From positions 1 through 64,000 of the forward strand of contig JBMYMD010000006.1 in NCBI GenBank assembly GCA_049596955.1: DNA of 64,000 nucleotides, read 5' to 3'. Source of the DNA: UBA3478 sp049596955 (GTDB taxonomy: Bacteria; Bacteroidota; Bacteroidia; Flavobacteriales; Flavobacteriaceae). This document shows positions 35,696 through 44,292 of this stretch, piece by piece; position 1 is the first letter of the stretch; each line of letters begins with the position of its first letter. The notes below the pieces were generated by a model. The model did no database searches, was not told the origin of the DNA, and saw only the letters and a list, made by a program, of their open reading frames with translations. Position numbers and translations under genes: made by a program.

Positions 35696-37312
35696 ATGAA
35701 CAAATTATTTTATTCAGTTACAGTACTCTTGATGAGTGCTGTAACTGTGGTTTGTGCTCAGACTGAAGTGCAGACTGGAGCTTCAATAGCGGTTACATCA
35801 ACCACTAAAGGAAAAGTAAGGGGCTATATCGAAAATGGTATCTATACCTATAAAGGAATCCCTTATGCACAAGCTAAGCGATTTGAATCTGCAATGCCTT
35901 TGGAAGCATGGGAAGGGGTGAAGAGCACCACTACATATGGTCCTGTAGCTTATCTAATGAATCCAACCACAGCTGTTCAAGACGAATCTGAGTTTGTTTT
36001 TGATCACAGTTGGGGATATGCCTCAGAGGATAATCTCCGAATCAATGTTTGGACACCCGCAATTAAGGATTCTAAAAAAAGAGCCGTTTTGTTTTGGATT
36101 CACGGCGGAGGATTCACGGCGGGATCTTCTCAGGAACTTCCGTCTTATGACGGGCGTAATTTGGCCGAAAAAGGCGATGTGGTTGTGGTTTCAATCAATC
36201 ATCGCTTGAATGTACTCGGCTTTTTAGACCTCTCAGCCTATGGAGAAAAATACAAGTATTCTGCAAACAACTCTATGAGAGATATTGTTGAGGCTTTAAA
36301 TTGGGTCAAGCTTAACATTGAAAATTTTGGAGGTGATCCTAACAACGTGACCATTTTTGGTCAATCTGGAGGTGGCGCGAAAGTAAATACACTTATGGCT
36401 ATGCCTTCGGCTGAAGGATTATTTCATAAAGCGGTAAATCAATCAGGGGCCTTCCGCTCTGGATTTCTAAACAAAGAAGTAACCCAATCCATTGCAAAAG
36501 AAACCCTGAAAATTCTAAAAATTAAATCCAGAAACATAGACCGAATTCAAGAAATTCCCTTTTCAGTATTAAGTCAAGCAAGTCAACAGGCAATGCAAAT
36601 TGTAGCTGAACGACTCGCAAAAGAAGGAAGAACTCCAGGTGGTTTTGGTTTGAATTGGGGACCTAGTTTAGACGGTGATTTAATCCCTTACGATATGAGT
36701 AGTGATGATGCATATGAAATGTCTAAACACATACCACTATTAATCGGAACCACAAAGAATGAGTTTGCAACCTTTGCTAATGGAAGATTTTTTGGAGCCT
36801 CTGAAGAGACGGTTATGAAACATATTGAACAAACGTATAAAGACAAGGCTTCTGCGTTTATAGCTGCAGTTCGAAAAGCTTATCCAAACGATACACAACC
36901 TCATGATTTACTCATGGTGGATACCATGTTTAGGCCCGGTACTGTTTTTCAAGCCAATAAAAAAGCATCTATTGTGGATGGTGCAGAAGTATATATGTAT
37001 TTATTTACGTGGCAGTCGCCTGTTTTTGATGGAAAATACCAGTCTGTTCACTGTATGGAGTTGCCTTTTGTTTTTGACAATATTGAATTGGCTCGAAACA
37101 TGACAGGTGGTGGAATACTGGCCCATGCTCTGGCTGATCGTGTTTCAAAGGCATGGATTCGTTTTGCCAAGACCGGAAATCCCAATCACAGCGGATTACC
37201 AGAATGGCCAGCATACACTCCTGAAAATACAGCCACGATGCATTTTGATTTGAATTGCGAGGTTAAACCTCAACTCGACAAAGAATTATTTGAATTAATT
37301 TCGAGTTTATAA
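35696..37312 (+). CDS. type-B carboxylesterase, secreted
   Basis: This 538-residue alpha/beta-hydrolase of the carboxylesterase/lipase type B family has a signal peptide (NKLFYSVTVLLMSAVTVVCAQ). The fold markers are GKVRGYIENGIYTYKGIPYA, EDNLRINVWTP, VLFWIHGGGFTAGSS (oxyanion hole) and the nucleophile Ser224 in VTIFGQSGGGAKVN. The acidic member lies in GTTKNEFATF and the histidine in VHCMELPFVF. Family members hydrolyse carboxyl esters, including feruloyl or acetyl esters on glycans. It lies 45 nt after the symporter stop with ACTAACTAA in its leader, and a strong hairpin terminator follows directly after its stop. Confidence 0.9.
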   Translation: MNKLFYSVTVLLMSAVTVVCAQTEVQTGASIAVTSTTKGKVRGYIENGIYTYKGIPYAQAKRFESAMPLEAWEGVKSTTTYGPVAYLMNPTTAVQDESEFVFDHSWGYASEDNLRINVWTPAIKDSKKRAVLFWIHGGGFTAGSSQELPSYDGRNLAEKGDVVVVSINHRLNVLGFLDLSAYGEKYKYSANNSMRDIVEALNWVKLNIENFGGDPNNVTIFGQSGGGAKVNTLMAMPSAEGLFHKAVNQSGAFRSGFLNKEVTQSIAKETLKILKIKSRNIDRIQEIPFSVLSQASQQAMQIVAERLAKEGRTPGGFGLNWGPSLDGDLIPYDMSSDDAYEMSKHIPLLIGTTKNEFATFANGRFFGASEETVMKHIEQTYKDKASAFIAAVRKAYPNDTQPHDLLMVDTMFRPGTVFQANKKASIVDGAEVYMYLFTWQSPVFDGKYQSVHCMELPFVFDNIELARNMTGGGILAHALADRVSKAWIRFAKTGNPNHSGLPEWPAYTPENTATMHFDLNCEVKPQLDKELFELISSL

Positions 37313-37345
37313 AAAAAGGTGGTCATTGACCACCTTTTTATTTTT
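37313..37345. terminator. bidirectional terminator between convergent genes
   Basis: An A-run then GGTGGTCA pairs perfectly with TGACCACC and a T-run (stem 8 bp plus A/T extension). It directly follows the carboxylesterase stop and precedes the convergent fasciclin gene stop by 17 nt. Confidence 0.85.
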
Positions 37346-37361
37346 ATAATTCACGCAGTAT

Positions 37362-38408
37362 TTACAGCGAAGCGACAAAGTCAATGGCTTCTTGAGGAAG
37401 AAGTACTTTATCAATGGTGTGCACAGTGCCGTTTGAAGCCATAATATCAACAGCGGTGATATTGGCATTGGCATCTGAGGCATCACCGATAACAAAAGTT
37501 CCATTATCGTCAATTACTTCGATGCTATTATCTGTCAATGCAGTACCTACAGCACCAGCTGCTAAGTCAGTTGACATTACATTAGCTGGAATAACGTGAT
37601 ACAATAAGATATTTGTTAGCAAGGCAATTTCAGCCTCTGTATCAAAATCGTCAAGAGAATTATAGTCATCACCGAGCGCGTCAAGTAATGCTACGAAAGC
37701 GTCGTTTGAAGGGGCGAAGACCGTAAATGGTCCTTCGCTTGCAAGTGTTGCAGCGAGGTCAGCTTTGATCACGGCATCTTTGAGTACAGAAAGTGATTCT
37801 GTAGCAACTACCAAATCCGTGATGGTTGGTTCTGGTTCGGCCGTAAGTGCATCAAGAACTTCCTGAGGAAGTAGGACCTTATCAACGATATGAACCACAC
37901 CGTTCGTAGTGAGAATATCGGCAGCAATTACATTGGCAGCAACTCCAGTTTTGTCAGTTACACGAACACCACCTGAAACATTTACTGTGATTTCTTCACC
38001 TTGAATAGTGGCGATCTTTCCTCCATCTGATAAACTTCCAGATTGAGCTGCAACTCCGCTTACTACGTGATATTGAAGAATTTTAGCCAAGAGTGCTCTT
38101 TCTTCTTCGGTATCAAAATCGGCTAGACTGTTAAATCCGTCAAGGGAGGCTAATAAATTTGCAAATGCCTGATTTGATGGAGCGAATACTGTAAAAACTC
38201 CAGGAGAACTTAGTGCTCCTACTAAGTTTGAGTCTGCATTCTCGTCTGCTTTCAATAGGGCAGCTACTAAACTTGTCAGGTCATTTGAACCAGATGCAGT
38301 TTCAACAATGTTTAAGGTAATTTCTGGGCCTTGAAATCCTTCGTCAGGATCACAAGAAATTAGGCTGAAAAACAGGGCTACAGCACTAAATGTTAATAGT
38401 TTTTTCAT
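37362..38408 (-). CDS. fasciclin (FAS1) double-domain lipoprotein
   Basis: This 348-residue surface lipoprotein carries two FAS1 repeats, about residues 35-185 and 195-345. Each has the VFAPSNQAF / VFAPSNDAF block and the YHVV / YHVI block, ending in NGVVHIVDKVLLPQE and NGTVHTIDKVLLPQE. The start is placed at 38408 (MKKLLTFSAVALFFSLISC, lipobox LISC). The frame remains open upstream, but that stretch contains a complete promoter, so the 22 extra codons are not real. FAS1 domains mediate adhesion or matrix interactions in the outer envelope. The gene is alone, bounded by a bidirectional terminator and its own promoter. Confidence 0.93.
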   Translation of the reverse strand: MKKLLTFSAVALFFSLISCDPDEGFQGPEITLNIVETASGSNDLTSLVAALLKADENADSNLVGALSSPGVFTVFAPSNQAFANLLASLDGFNSLADFDTEEERALLAKILQYHVVSGVAAQSGSLSDGGKIATIQGEEITVNVSGGVRVTDKTGVAANVIAADILTTNGVVHIVDKVLLPQEVLDALTAEPEPTITDLVVATESLSVLKDAVIKADLAATLASEGPFTVFAPSNDAFVALLDALGDDYNSLDDFDTEAEIALLTNILLYHVIPANVMSTDLAAGAVGTALTDNSIEVIDDNGTFVIGDASDANANITAVDIMASNGTVHTIDKVLLPQEAIDFVASL

Positions 38409-38421
38409 ATAAATTTTTTTA

Positions 38422-38454
38422 CAAAAGTAGAGAATATCTGTTTTGTTTAACAAA
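38422..38454 (-). promoter_or_regulatory. Bacteroidota promoter of fasciclin gene
   Basis: On the minus strand TTTG (38454-38451), a 21-nt spacer and TACTTTTG (38429-38422) match the -33 TTTG and -7 TAnnTTTG elements with good spacing. The -7 box ends 13 nt before the ATG at 38408, implying a very short leader. Confidence 0.75.
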
Positions 38455-38527
38455 AAACAAAAAAACTTTAACAAAATATTTAATATAATTAAATCTTGAA
38501 GTATTTGTTTTTCTATGAGAATAGTAG

Positions 38528-38556
38528 TTGAATTTTGGAGTAAAATAATATATTTG
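38528..38556 (+). promoter_or_regulatory. promoter of tRNA-Arg
   Basis: TTG (38528-38530), an 18-nt spacer and TATATTTG (38549-38556) match the Bacteroidota promoter consensus, with the -7 box ending 13 nt before the tRNA 5' end. Confidence 0.7.
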
Positions 38557-38569
38557 CAAACCTAAAATC

Positions 38570-38643
38570 GGTCGCGTAGCTCAGCTGGATAGAGCATCTG
38601 CCTTCTAAGCAGACGGTCGAAGGTTCGAATCCTTCCGCGATCA
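38570..38643 (+). tRNA. tRNA-Arg (anticodon TCT)
   Basis: The 74-nt sequence folds as a cloverleaf. GGTCGCG pairs with CGCGATC in the acceptor stem with one G-T pair and A as discriminator. The D-arm is GTAGCTCAGCTGGATAGAGC. The anticodon stem TCTGC/GCAGA encloses loop CTTCTAA with anticodon TCT (reads AGA). The T-loop is TTCGAAT. CCA is not encoded (the next bases are CAC). It has its own promoter and terminator and is not in an operon. Confidence 0.97.
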
Positions 38644-38652
38644 CACTCATTG

Positions 38653-38684
38653 AAAGGGATTCGAACTGCCGAGTCCCTTTTTTT
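38653..38684 (+). terminator. intrinsic terminator of tRNA-Arg
   Basis: AAAGGGATTCG pairs with CGAGTCCCTTT (one G-T pair) around a 6-nt loop, followed by a T-run. The left arm contains GGATTCGAAC, the exact reverse complement of the tRNA T-arm GTTCGAATCC at 38623-38632. Confidence 0.85.
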
Positions 38685-39000
38685 ATGGGTTGCTTTAAGT
38701 AGACTTATTCATTTTTTTCAATATCAAATTAAGATTTAAAAAAATCCATAGAATACTGCATTCAAAACTTATTTATTGAATTAGAAATAAGCACGATGAG
38801 TTAATGAATAGGTCAAGTCTATTTTATCTAATACATCGTAAAGTATGACTGATTATATTACCTAAAATAATGGCTATTATAGTAACAATTTATAGCGCAT
38901 GAGAGGCATGTGCGATTTGGTTCAAATTATATTTAGCACATAGCTTTAATGGAATGCGAAAAAAAAATAGTTAAATTGTTACAACTTTTACATCATAGCC
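38685..39000. other. A/T-rich intergenic stretch without recognised feature
   Basis: These 316 bases lie between the tRNA terminator and the PH-domain gene. No reading frame, RNA fold or exact TAnnTTTG box was found. A TATATTTA near 38930 is one mismatch from the -7 consensus but is 70 nt from the next start. Confidence 0.5.
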
Positions 39001-39381
39001 ATGAGTTACATACGAAAAACGTCAATAGAAGGAGAGCAAACACTACATCTTTTTAAACAACATTGGTTGGTATATCTAATTCCAGTTATTCTATGTTTTG
39101 TGGTAGTTGGAATTTTTATGCTTGTACCGTTGTGGTTTGTTGAATACGGAGTAACGAACAAAAGAGTGGTTCACAAAGAAGGTTTTATCGCTACTAGAAC
39201 AGATGAGATGAAATTAGATCGTGTTGAGACTGTTGAATTGGAGCAGCCTATACTAGGAAGAATTTTGGGATACGGAGATGTTAAAATTACTGGAATGGGG
39301 GTAAGCGACGTTATTTTTAGAAAAGTAGCAAAGCCTTTCGAAGTCAAAAAAGCCATAGATTCAGCTTTAGATAAAATGTAA
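39001..39381 (+). CDS. bacterial PH-domain membrane protein
   Basis: This 126-residue protein has one or two hydrophobic helices (about 24-47) followed by a bacterial pleckstrin-homology (bPH, YdbS/YdbT-like) domain. The stretch WFVEYGVTNKRVVHKEGFIATRTDEMKLDRVETVELEQPILGRILGYG (written in two parts, the TNKRVVHKEG and LGRILGYG blocks) is diagnostic, with ITGMGVSDVIFRKVAKPFE at the end. These domains are thought to bind lipids or proteins at the inner membrane; molecular function is unknown. It is a single gene with intergenic stretches on both sides. The ATG at 39001 fits the family N-terminus (SYIRKTSIEGEQTLH). Confidence 0.85.
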   Translation: MSYIRKTSIEGEQTLHLFKQHWLVYLIPVILCFVVVGIFMLVPLWFVEYGVTNKRVVHKEGFIATRTDEMKLDRVETVELEQPILGRILGYGDVKITGMGVSDVIFRKVAKPFEVKKAIDSALDKM

Positions 39382-39584
39382 AATACAGGCTTGTATTTAT
39401 GCCATTGACCTTGTTATAACAGAGCCCGTTATAGTTAAGACTTTCATAGATTTTTTTATTTTAAGTAAAAGTTGACGAAGAGTATATGGCTCTTAGTCTG
39501 AATGTTATGAGTAAATAATTTTCTTCAGGGTTAAGTTATTTTGTAATTATATTTTATATTGAAACAAACTATAAACAACATACC

Positions 39585-40334
39585 ATGAAAAAACTTATTA
39601 TCCTATTCTTTTTAGTCTCAAACATGTTTTTTTTGAAGGCTCAGGAAATTGTAGTGGCCTTACACTACGTAAAGGTTGAAACCAGTCATGAAAATAAACT
39701 CATTGAGCTAGAGCAAACCTATTTTAAACAACTACACAAGTATGCCATTGAAAACAGTGGTAAAATTGGCTGGGACATGTGGAAATTAGAAAACGATGAA
39801 GATGAAAATTATTCAACTTTCGTCTATGCTCATTTATGGCCATCACTAGATGTTTTCGCCAATAATAATGGTTGGAACGGCCAAGATTTATTTTCTGAAT
39901 CCGAAATGTCAAGGGTGTGGGAACAACTCTCTTCTTTGAACTTGGATGGATCTAAAACGCTTATGACTTTATACAAAGGTGGATTTGCACCAGTAAATGA
40001 AAAACCAGCTGAAGTATTGCAATTGAGTTTTATGAACGTTGATCCTACCATGTTTTATGAATATGAACAAAAGGAATTAAATGATTTTCAGCCAAATCAT
40101 AAGAACAACGAACTCGTCGTAGGTTGGGGACTTCATAAAATATTAAATGCTCGCGGAGAAAAAGAGGAGGACTATGTTACTGCAAATTTCTTCGAGAGTA
40201 TGGTCGATGTTTACAAAAACAATAGTATGGTCGGTCCTTCTACAAAAGCTCAAAAATCTAATTATCAATCTATATTGAAATTACGAGAAATGACTAGAGT
40301 GGAAATGCTCACATTAGTAGACGGGGTGAGATAA
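39585..40334 (+). CDS. secreted protein with internally duplicated alpha/beta module, unknown function
   Basis: This 249-residue protein has a signal peptide (MKKLIILFFLVSNMFFLKAQ). The mature part contains two related halves. Half one has VVALHYVKVE, then GWDMWKLENDEDENYST and LDVFANN. Half two has VLQLSFMNVD, then GWGLHKILNARGEKEEDYVT and VDVYKNN. The repeated strand-helix-strand-strand-helix order and lack of conserved polar catalytic residues suggest a ferredoxin-like or dimeric alpha/beta-barrel fold. Length and pattern also match the protein at 8131-8880. The next gene is 48 nt away and its C-terminal half has a similar look. Function is unknown; a ligand-binding role is guessed only. 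Confidence 0.65.
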   Translation: MKKLIILFFLVSNMFFLKAQEIVVALHYVKVETSHENKLIELEQTYFKQLHKYAIENSGKIGWDMWKLENDEDENYSTFVYAHLWPSLDVFANNNGWNGQDLFSESEMSRVWEQLSSLNLDGSKTLMTLYKGGFAPVNEKPAEVLQLSFMNVDPTMFYEYEQKELNDFQPNHKNNELVVGWGLHKILNARGEKEEDYVTANFFESMVDVYKNNSMVGPSTKAQKSNYQSILKLREMTRVEMLTLVDGVR

Positions 40335-40382
40335 TACAACTAATTAAAAATCAGAATTACCAATAATTTAAAATTTAAGAAT

Positions 40383-41210
40383 ATGAAAAATACATTAATT
40401 GCGATAACTGCACTTTTAATTGGCTCATGCACAAATGGTAAACATGCCGATTATGAGAAAAATACTGAAGCTGCTAAGGCGTATCTAAAACTTCACGAGC
40501 AAGAAGATTATGAGGCTATGCTAGATTACATCCACGATGATATTCAGTGGCAAATGCCTGGATATGGAATGGGAATGGTAGATAAAGAAGGCGTAAAGGC
40601 TGCAATATTAGGTTATCAAGCCGCATTTGAAAACATGAGTTTTGAAGCTGATTATTGGCTTCCTGGTGTAAATCAAGAAACAGGTTTAGCTGACGGCAGT
40701 ACTCGTGTTTATGGAACTTGGAACTCAACGCATTCACTTACTGGAAAAGAGGTTTCTTTAAATGCCTATCACACTTATGATTTTAAAGATGGTAAAATTA
40801 TAGGTGGAGGAGATTGGTTCGATTTAGGTGGGATGATGAATATTTTAATGCCTCCATCACTGAATGAAGGCAATTTAATTGGTATTCATACGCTCACAGT
40901 CAATTTAAATAAGGGCTCAAAAATGGATGATTTCATTAATTACTTTAAGAGCTCATTTATTCCTAATTACGAAAACGCCTATCCCGGTATGAGTGTTAGA
41001 TTAGTCGAAGGGATTAGAGGAGCAGAAAAAGGTTCGCTAGGTTTGATTTGGACAATAGATTCCGATAAAACTAGAGATATGTACTGGAATAATGACGGAA
41101 CAGCAACCGAATTAAATCAAGAAATTGGAGCAAAACTAGAAGCAGTAAATGCCGGCTTGGCAGAAATAGGTTCTTGGACTTCAGTTTACACTGATTGGAA
41201 GGTACATTAA
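40383..41210 (+). CDS. SnoaL/NTF2-like lipoprotein with C-terminal alpha/beta module
   Basis: This 275-residue lipoprotein has signal MKNTLIAITALLIGSC (Cys16). Residues about 27-155 form a SnoaL/NTF2-like cone (AKAYLKLHEQEDYEAMLDYIHDDIQWQMPG split into two blocks, then a G-x-x-x-VKAAILGYQAAF helix and VYGTWNSTHSLTGK ... YHTYDFKDGKIIGGGDWFD). NTF2-like domains often hold small ligands or catalyse isomerisations. Residues about 160-275 (IHTLTVNLNKG, GMSVRLVEGIRG, LGLIWTIDSDKTRDMYW) look like a ferredoxin-like alpha/beta module. It is cotranscribed with the preceding secreted protein and ends at a strong terminator. No specific substrate is visible. Confidence 0.72.
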   Translation: MKNTLIAITALLIGSCTNGKHADYEKNTEAAKAYLKLHEQEDYEAMLDYIHDDIQWQMPGYGMGMVDKEGVKAAILGYQAAFENMSFEADYWLPGVNQETGLADGSTRVYGTWNSTHSLTGKEVSLNAYHTYDFKDGKIIGGGDWFDLGGMMNILMPPSLNEGNLIGIHTLTVNLNKGSKMDDFINYFKSSFIPNYENAYPGMSVRLVEGIRGAEKGSLGLIWTIDSDKTRDMYWNNDGTATELNQEIGAKLEAVNAGLAEIGSWTSVYTDWKVH

Positions 41211-41226
41211 AATAGAAATGCTACAA

Positions 41227-41260
41227 ACAAAAAAGGAGTGCGATGGCACTCCTTTTTTGT
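41227..41260. terminator. bidirectional terminator, 15-bp perfect stem
   Basis: ACAAAAAAGGAGTGC pairs perfectly with GCACTCCTTTTTTGT around loop GATG. It sits between convergent genes (stops at 41210 and 41262) and carries A- and T-tracts in both orientations. Confidence 0.9.
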
Positions 41261-41261
41261 T

Positions 41262-43211
41262 TTATTGGGGTGAATTGAAATTAGTTTCTTCTGGTACATT
41301 GCCATCTTGAATGGGTTCACCTGGATTATCTTTGAGATAAACGTCTAAAAACTCTAGGATTTTACCATAGGCTTCAATCTGGTTTTCTTTTTTTACAAAT
41401 CCGTGACCCTCGTCTTCAAAAAGCACATATTCTACCGGCACGCCATTGGAACGCACCCCAGCTACGATTTCATCTGATTCTACTTGCAGCACTCTTGGAT
41501 CTTGAGCTCCTTGTAAAACAATTAGTGGCTTAGTCACATTTTGGGTGTGAAATAGGGGAGAAATTTGCTTTAACCTTGTCGAATCAGCACTAAATGGGTC
41601 ACCTAATTCTTGGTAGAGCGCATCCTTAAAAGAGGCCCACCATGGTGGAATACTCTTTAAGGTTCTGATCCAATTGGTAACACCAAAAATATTTACACCA
41701 ACATCAAATTCTTCTGGCGCAAATGTCAGTGCAGCCATGGTCATATATCCGCCATAAGATCCACCAATAATTCCAATTTTTTCAGCATCGATAACTTCTT
41801 GCTTTGCCAACCAATTCTTACCCTCAATACAATCTCTAAGGTCTTTATCTCCGTGATTTAAATCATCCATTTGATAAAAGGTTTTTCCATAACCACTGCT
41901 TCCTCTATTGTTTACTGCTAAAACGGCATAACCATTGTTGACCAAATATTGAATGATGGGATTGAAATTTTGGCGTGACTGACCTCCAGGACCTCCATGA
42001 ACCCATACCAAGGCAGGAACAGGATTGTCTGAGCTTGCTTGATGAGGTAGATAGTAGATTGCGGGAATATCCAGCCCATCAAAAGAAGCAAATCGTATGA
42101 CTTCTGCTTTGACTAAATCTTGAGGTTGAATTTCAGGATTCAATACATCGGTCAATTGTTGGCTGCGACCTGATTCAAGCTCGTAATAAAACAAATTTGA
42201 AGGACTGTTCGAATCACCGACGTAAAAACGCATTACACTATCATCTTTAGAAAAAGCGACAGAGGTTATTCCACCACCATTAAAAGAAGGTAAGTCAATA
42301 TTCTTCTCTTTTTCCGTATCAAATACCTCGATTACAGTTTGACCGTCTTTATTGATACTGGTGATTCGATATTTACCAGATTTGGAAAAATATGAACTGC
42401 TAATATCCCATTCTCTCTCCAATGCAACTTCAGATACACCTTGTTCAATATCATATCGCATAAGGGAGGTAAACTCTCCATTATAATCAGAGGTGTAGTA
42501 GAGGTATTTCCCATCTTTAGAAAAATCTTGAGCATTGTTATTGCTCAGCACTGTATTTATTTTGGTCATTTCTTTACTAGCAACCGAGTACAGAAATAAA
42601 TCGACATCATTGGTATTCACAGGTTTGACAAGGGCCAAATATTCTTCATTGTCAGAGATCTCAGCTACGTCTAATCCCTCGTTATTTTCATAAATCATTT
42701 CTGACTTTAGGCTTTCGATATTCATCTTGTAGAAATCGGTAGATTGAGGGGTTCTTTGATTAGAATCGTAATAAAAACTTTGCTCATCTGCACTCCAACC
42801 CCTGAAGTTGGCACGAGCACCTGGGTTCGGTGTGAGATTTTGAATATCGCCCGATAATTCTCTCATAAATATTTGATAGATTTCATCGCCATTATTATCC
42901 ATTCGCAGTAACATTCTATCGTCGTTTGGAAAATAAGAAGTCGTAAAAATTGAGGTGCTGTCAGAACTTGTAAGTGCTTTTAAATTACCATTGGAAATAT
43001 CAATTTCATATGCGTTGAATATTCCTGTTCGATTACTATGAATGATTAGCCTTGAATGGTCAGATGAAAAACTTCCACCACCAACGGCTTCATTATTCAT
43101 TATTTGTTCGATGTCATAAGTTTTCATATTAGCCGCGACATTGGAAGCTTTTTGATCGCTACAAGATGCCAAGACAAATAGGGCAAGAATTGAAAATGTT
43201 AGTTTATTCAT
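41262..43211 (-). CDS. S9-family prolyl oligopeptidase, lipoprotein
   Basis: This 649-residue serine peptidase of the prolyl-oligopeptidase/acylaminoacyl-peptidase family has a lipoprotein signal (LALFVLASC, Cys16). Residues about 40-390 form a beta-propeller with repeated YYDSN/YYTSDYNGEF-type blades. The C-terminal alpha/beta-hydrolase domain has LVWVHGGPGGQSR, VNNRGSSGYG, the nucleophile Ser485 in GIIGGSYGGYMTMAA, Asp in LQGAQDPRV and His in EDEGHGFVK. It cleaves short peptides, probably in the periplasm. The gene stands alone on the minus strand, with a terminator at its end and 86 nt to the nuclease gene. Confidence 0.93.
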   Translation of the reverse strand: MNKLTFSILALFVLASCSDQKASNVAANMKTYDIEQIMNNEAVGGGSFSSDHSRLIIHSNRTGIFNAYEIDISNGNLKALTSSDSTSIFTTSYFPNDDRMLLRMDNNGDEIYQIFMRELSGDIQNLTPNPGARANFRGWSADEQSFYYDSNQRTPQSTDFYKMNIESLKSEMIYENNEGLDVAEISDNEEYLALVKPVNTNDVDLFLYSVASKEMTKINTVLSNNNAQDFSKDGKYLYYTSDYNGEFTSLMRYDIEQGVSEVALEREWDISSSYFSKSGKYRITSINKDGQTVIEVFDTEKEKNIDLPSFNGGGITSVAFSKDDSVMRFYVGDSNSPSNLFYYELESGRSQQLTDVLNPEIQPQDLVKAEVIRFASFDGLDIPAIYYLPHQASSDNPVPALVWVHGGPGGQSRQNFNPIIQYLVNNGYAVLAVNNRGSSGYGKTFYQMDDLNHGDKDLRDCIEGKNWLAKQEVIDAEKIGIIGGSYGGYMTMAALTFAPEEFDVGVNIFGVTNWIRTLKSIPPWWASFKDALYQELGDPFSADSTRLKQISPLFHTQNVTKPLIVLQGAQDPRVLQVESDEIVAGVRSNGVPVEYVLFEDEGHGFVKKENQIEAYGKILEFLDVYLKDNPGEPIQDGNVPEETNFNSPQ

Positions 43212-43297
43212 GGATGGTAATGTTTCTTTAAATGTATAAAATTTTAGAATGCCCTTCTATTTATAAACGGATTAGGCTTATTTCATAATTGAGGTAA

Positions 43298-43939
43298 TTA
43301 AGACCCACATGTGACCTCATATTCGTCCCAGTTTCTGTCGGTGTCTTCATTGGGAAAATAAAAACATCTGGTGGTGTTATCTGCGAAGGTCAATTTTTTC
43401 TCAAATCCAGTAGGGATGTGTACTCCAGTATTTCTGATGATATGATCTTCTTCAAAAACCAAAGTAATTCGAACCTTGACATCGCCTTCAACAGACCATT
43501 CTCTAATTTGGCTTTCAAGTTCTACCCACTCACCTTGATTTAACTGATCCCACTGCATTGCGCAATTGGCGTAGGTAAAGGTTGTACGGATATTTTCAAA
43601 AGTGTCTGCAAAAGTTGCAGCCGGAGCCATATGACCCCTGTCCCAAGGATTATTTCTATAATCGTTATTATCGCTTGTGTACACATTGGGTTCAGAAAAA
43701 AAATCTAAATCTCCCCTGGATACATTTTTGGGCCTATTCGATGCTATATATTCTACCCAGTTAGGTTGCTGAAATTCTTCATTGTAAGAAATCTGAAAAA
43801 TCCCTTTGTCTATAAACACATCTTTTCTGAGAACGATTTCAATTGGCTCTGGCTCAATGAAATCTTCAGATGAGGAGCCTAATTGTGAGGTGCACGATAT
43901 AAGAGTTGCAAAAAACAATAAAAAATGATACTTTTTCAT
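43298..43939 (-). CDS. DNA/RNA non-specific endonuclease, lipoprotein
   Basis: This 213-residue beta-beta-alpha metal nuclease (NucA/Serratia type) hydrolyses DNA and RNA. The lipoprotein signal is FATLISC (Cys16). The catalytic motif is D100-R101-G102-H103-M in WDRGHMAPAATFADTF, with the metal ligand Asn134 in WDQLNQGEWVELE. Further conserved residues lie in SISYNEEFQQPNWVEY-like and FYFPNEDTDRNWD regions. Lipidation suggests an outer-membrane or surface nuclease for nutrient nucleic acids rather than a free secreted enzyme. Its start is 32 nt from the divergent small lipoprotein gene at 43972. Length is short but complete. Confidence 0.9.
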   Translation of the reverse strand: MKKYHFLLFFATLISCTSQLGSSSEDFIEPEPIEIVLRKDVFIDKGIFQISYNEEFQQPNWVEYIASNRPKNVSRGDLDFFSEPNVYTSDNNDYRNNPWDRGHMAPAATFADTFENIRTTFTYANCAMQWDQLNQGEWVELESQIREWSVEGDVKVRITLVFEEDHIIRNTGVHIPTGFEKKLTFADNTTRCFYFPNEDTDRNWDEYEVTCGS

Positions 43940-43971
43940 TTCAATAGAGTTTTACTTTAAACTAATCCATT

Positions 43972-44217
43972 ATGACCATGCCATTTTACGGGCTTTTTAA
44001 AGACCCAAAAGTATTAAAATATTATCTACTTCTTCTATCAATTTATGGTATCAGCTGTTCGCCGGTTGCCGATTTTTGCGGAGTATATATAGATGAAGCA
44101 AACAATATAGAATACAATTTAAGTTCAAATTTGAATGGCTGTTACTACTCAAAGAACGGTGATCGCATATTTGTTGATGACGATTTGTGTAATTCTTGTT
44201 TAATCGATCCAGATTAG
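43972..44217 (+). CDS. small cysteine-rich putative lipoprotein
   Basis: This 81-residue protein has a hydrophobic segment (YYLLLLSIYGISC) ending in a lipobox-like cysteine, then a short acidic mature part with four further cysteines (FCGVY, GCYYSK, DLCNSC). A start at ATG 43972 or 43978 is possible. It is divergent from the nuclease gene, with 32 nt between start codons, and is followed by 75 nt before the GMC oxidoreductase. No family was recognised. A link to the nuclease (inhibitor) is conceivable but unsupported. Confidence 0.5.
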   Translation: MTMPFYGLFKDPKVLKYYLLLLSIYGISCSPVADFCGVYIDEANNIEYNLSSNLNGCYYSKNGDRIFVDDDLCNSCLIDPD

Positions 44218-44292
44218 ATTTATGCCAATAATGCAATGGTATTTATTACTTAAATATTAATATATTTAAACAACTATACTAATACATCAAAC

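Noticed and set aside
38409..38474. Longer fasciclin start at 38474
   Set aside because: The added codons lie over a complete TTTG-N21-TACTTTTG promoter; ATG 38408 gives a normal lipoprotein signal.
38570..38700. tRNA-Arg as an integration site with a genomic island downstream
   Set aside because: No integrase and no direct repeat of the tRNA 3' end were seen; the downstream match is inverted and belongs to the terminator.
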